Below are positions 61,455 through 64,000 of a DNA stretch of 64,000 nt, piece after piece (within the stretch, counting starts at the first letter, position 1; each line of letters begins with the position of its first letter). This stretch comes from Fasciola hepatica (lineage: Eukaryota; Platyhelminthes; Trematoda; Plagiorchiida; Fasciolidae): positions 4,904,501 through 4,968,500 of the forward strand of contig CANUEZ040000164.1 of the NCBI GenBank assembly GCA_948099385.1. Direction: 5' to 3'. Both the position numbers and the translations under genes were made by a program. Under the pieces are notes generated by a model. It was not told the origin of the DNA. It did not search any database and saw only the letters and a list, made by a program, of their open reading frames with translations.

Positions 61455-63530
61455 CCCTTGCAGACTTACGTTCGGCTCTTTGCACAGCACTTGTGCTAGC
61501 ACTTCCAGATTTGGCTGAAGAAGCTAGTGAGTTTATTCTGGATTCAAACGCGAGTGACGGGGCCATTGGAGCCGTGTTATCACAGGTCGTACGAGAGGGA
61601 CTAGAGCATGTCATCGCTGACGGCGGTAAAACGTTAGGTAAACGGGAGAAAAATTATTGAACATCACGAAAAGAAATGCTAGATTTGGTCACCTTTGCAA
61701 AATGTCTAAACAGTATCTAATCAGCCGACGATTTCGAATTCACATAGACCACCATGCCCTTCTGTGATTACAAAACTTTAAAGACTCCCCAGGGGTAGAC
61801 AGCCCGGTGGCAGAAGTAGTAGCAGGAGTTTGAATACGTGATAGAACACCGAGCTGGTATTGGACATTCGAATGCGGACACATTATCGAGGAGGCTGGTT
61901 TGAAACCGCGGAGATTGCCCTTCCTGCACCGTTTGCTATGTGATACAGATCAGTCCACAGGAGGACATTGGGGAGCAGTGAGGCCTAATCCAGTCCAGCG
62001 ATAGCGACACAAGCTTCATCTACGCAAAGTAGAAGACAAGAAATGAGAAGCCTTGTGAGCGAGAGATGGCGGGATGCGGTTTATGGACCAAGCATCTCTG
62101 GAGCCTCTGGGATAATTTGAGCATTGTGGATAATGTGCCGGTCTTCCAGTTTGATCCCAATTATCCAACCAAAGCCTTTGTCCCTCGGCTCATGGTACAA
62201 AAGGTTCTTACGACATTGCACACTGAGCTAGACCATGCCAGTGCCAATTAAACTAAAGCAAACTGCAAGGACTCGGTTCTGGTGGCCTTACTAGGGAGGA
62301 GATTTATTGGATTTCTGTAGAACGTGCGAAATTTGTGGCAGCTTCAAGAATTCCAGAAATGCACCATGTGCTCCGTTTCAACCCATAGTGGTGTGGTTTC
62401 CCAATGGAATAGTTGGTATGGATTTATTCGGATTCATACCACTGACGCAACAGGGAAATAAATACTTGCTGGTTCTCGTCGACTATTTTACTGAAGGGTG
62501 CGAAGCGATACCTCTGAGGTCCGGAGATGCCCAAGCCGTAGAACATGAGGTCCTTAAGCACTGGATTTGTCAGTGGGGTGCATCGGGCCAACTATACTCT
62601 GATAAGGCTACGAATTCCGAAGCTGTCTCATACCGAAGCTTTGAATCTCTCTTGGTATTGACAAACATTCACTACCTCTTACCACCCGCAAGGGAACGGA
62701 TCAGTGGAGCGCACTAATCGGACACTTGTGAATGTCCTGGGAGCCTTCGTCGAGCACGGTTGAGATTGGAACAAGAAAATACACTTCTGCTTGCTAACGT
62801 ATCGCGCTTCGGTGCACGCCTCAACAGACCAGACTCAAAGCTTCCTCTGAACAGGAAGGGAGATTCGGTTTCCTTCAAATTTGCGAATACCCACAATCCA
62901 TAACCAAAACGCTACGGTAGTGGAGTACGTCAGCAAACTGCGGCACACAATAAGGAATGGTGAAGAACTTGCTCGAGCCCATCTCCGGACAGCACAGAGG
63001 CGGTAAAACGAATATGATGACAGAACGATGTTTCGCGCTCCATTACAATCTGGAGATTCCGTGTGGATTCATACGTCAGATCCCACATGGGGGGGGGGCG
63101 CCAGCTAATTTTCCGGGTGTTGGAAGAGTCCTTTTGGTGTTAAGAAGGTTATGTTAGAAGCAATCTTTGCCATCCGAAATGCATCTCCGAATAGTGGCAA
63201 CCCCTCAGTAGCTGTTCTTTCTAATAAGCCTAAGCCGTTCAAGCACGTAGCTGAGAAAAGCAATCTAACCAGTGGGATTTCACCGCTCGAATACCAGGGC
63301 GCATTGCCGACAGTACAGTTATAGCTAGAGGTGCCAACAGAACGGGGGAAGAGCTGTGGCCACATGGACGGAGCTACATGGAGAAGAAAACTGTGTAATG
63401 GCAACTTCGGGAAGATCATACAAGTATGGCGAATAGAAGTAATTACGTTTCTCTTCTGTTTCAGTTGAATGTAACAGCTTTGCTTGAGAAAAGTAAACTG
63501 GAAGAACGCGAAGGAACGGCCTATCTAGGA
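61455..63530 (+). mobile_element. Ty3/gypsy LTR retrotransposon pol remnant
   Basis: Domains appear in normal pol order but in several frames. RNase H starts near 61,560 with FILDSNASDGAIGAVLSQ and ends with HRAGIGHSNADTLSRR (to about 61,895). An HHCC zinc region follows at 62,215-62,350 (LHTELDHA, then FCRTCEICG). The integrase core is at 62,307-62,900. A C-terminal region (from about 62,925, VSKLRHTI-type) ends in REGTAYLGDGADIEAD and a stop at about 63,557. Stops and at least two frameshifts make it inert. The RNase H aspartate in the usual D-A-S motif is Asn. The RT proper is missing upstream, where unrelated repeat DNA begins. No LTR could be identified. Confidence 0.75.
62307..62717 (+). 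pseudogene. Gypsy integrase core, open 136-codon part
   Basis: Integrase inserts the cDNA copy of an LTR element into host DNA. This frame starts in the zinc-binding CRTCEICG. It carries the first catalytic Asp in GMDLFGFIPL, the second in LYSDKATNSEA, and then shifts frame near 62,665. In the next frame the catalytic Glu lies in HPQGNGSVERTNRTL (about 62,683-62,727). Thus all three D, D, E residues survive but in two frames, and a further stop follows after FVEHG. The usual S-D-x-G-x-x-F has become S-D-K-A-T-N-S. Confidence 0.7.
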
Positions 63531-63581
63531 GACGGTGCAGACATCGAAGCGGACTGATACGTGAGGTATTTATATATACAT

Positions 63582-63711
<130 letters not shown>

Positions 63712-63747
63712 ACATTATCATCATCATTATCAACCTCACTATCATCA

Positions 63748-64000
63748 TTTTTGTCATGTCCAAATTTCAGTAAAAAGAACGGATGCACATGTGTACGGCA
63801 CAACTTGTATTCGGGCTCAAAGTTCTGCAAGCGTAAGCGTAAGCGTATCAAAGGGACAAAAGCAATCCATTGATATTAGTCACACATGGAGCAAGCCGCG
63901 TGTGATTGATAGAGAAGAACGAAGCACAGCTTGATACAGATAGGCATCGCTTATGCGAGTGCAAGGCGAACGTTTTTCGGAATGAATCACGAATGAAAGT
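63748..64000. other. No recognisable gene
   Basis: Contains a short AAGCGT tandem (about 63,831-63,846). It may be the remainder of the gypsy 3' end, but no LTR boundary is visible. Confidence 0.4.

Overview
This window looks like repeat-rich eukaryotic DNA, most probably from a flatworm of the trematode (fluke) type. There are no operons, ribosome binding sites, long open frames, rRNA genes or convincing tRNA genes. Every protein similarity I can read belongs to a retroelement: Penelope-like, CR1-like, RTE-like, a further LINE, and Ty3/gypsy. A short pol III-promoted element carries a hammerhead ribozyme core, a combination known from schistosome SINE-like repeats. The trematode call is an inference from element types; no host gene confirms it.

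Layout. 1-5,094 is single-copy here, with a decayed Penelope-like GIY-YIG segment (about 1,640-2,110) and an (AT)n tract. 5,095-15,364 holds a first, partly deleted copy of a large amplicon. 15,365-22,835 is block D, which carries an internally deleted CR1-like retrotransposon. 22,859-49,945 is a maze of direct and inverted amplicon copies. Its main feature is a palindrome with arms 31,368-38,100 and 41,579-48,252 around a 3.5 kb spacer. A smaller palindrome of the same make-up lies at 24,219-29,669. 49,952-57,053 is a second, direct copy of block D. 57,054-64,000 is again single-copy and holds a second Penelope-like remnant, an antisense LINE 3' end, a decayed Ty3/gypsy pol region and a long (ATC)n tract.

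The order [amplicon]-[D]-[amplicon palindromes]-[D] suggests a higher-order duplication of at least 34 kb, followed by inversions and deletions. Several breakpoints show 3-5 bp microhomology. Two structures stand out: the multi-copy palindrome, and the roughly 480 bp element with internal pol III boxes, a type I hammerhead core and terminal direct repeats, which is carried inside the palindrome arms.

No host protein-coding gene can be supported. Short open frames throughout (60-180 codons) match chance frames in AT-moderate DNA. Those that recur do so because the DNA is recently duplicated. All comparisons were made by eye, so boundaries are good to a few bases where a junction is quoted and to tens of bases elsewhere.
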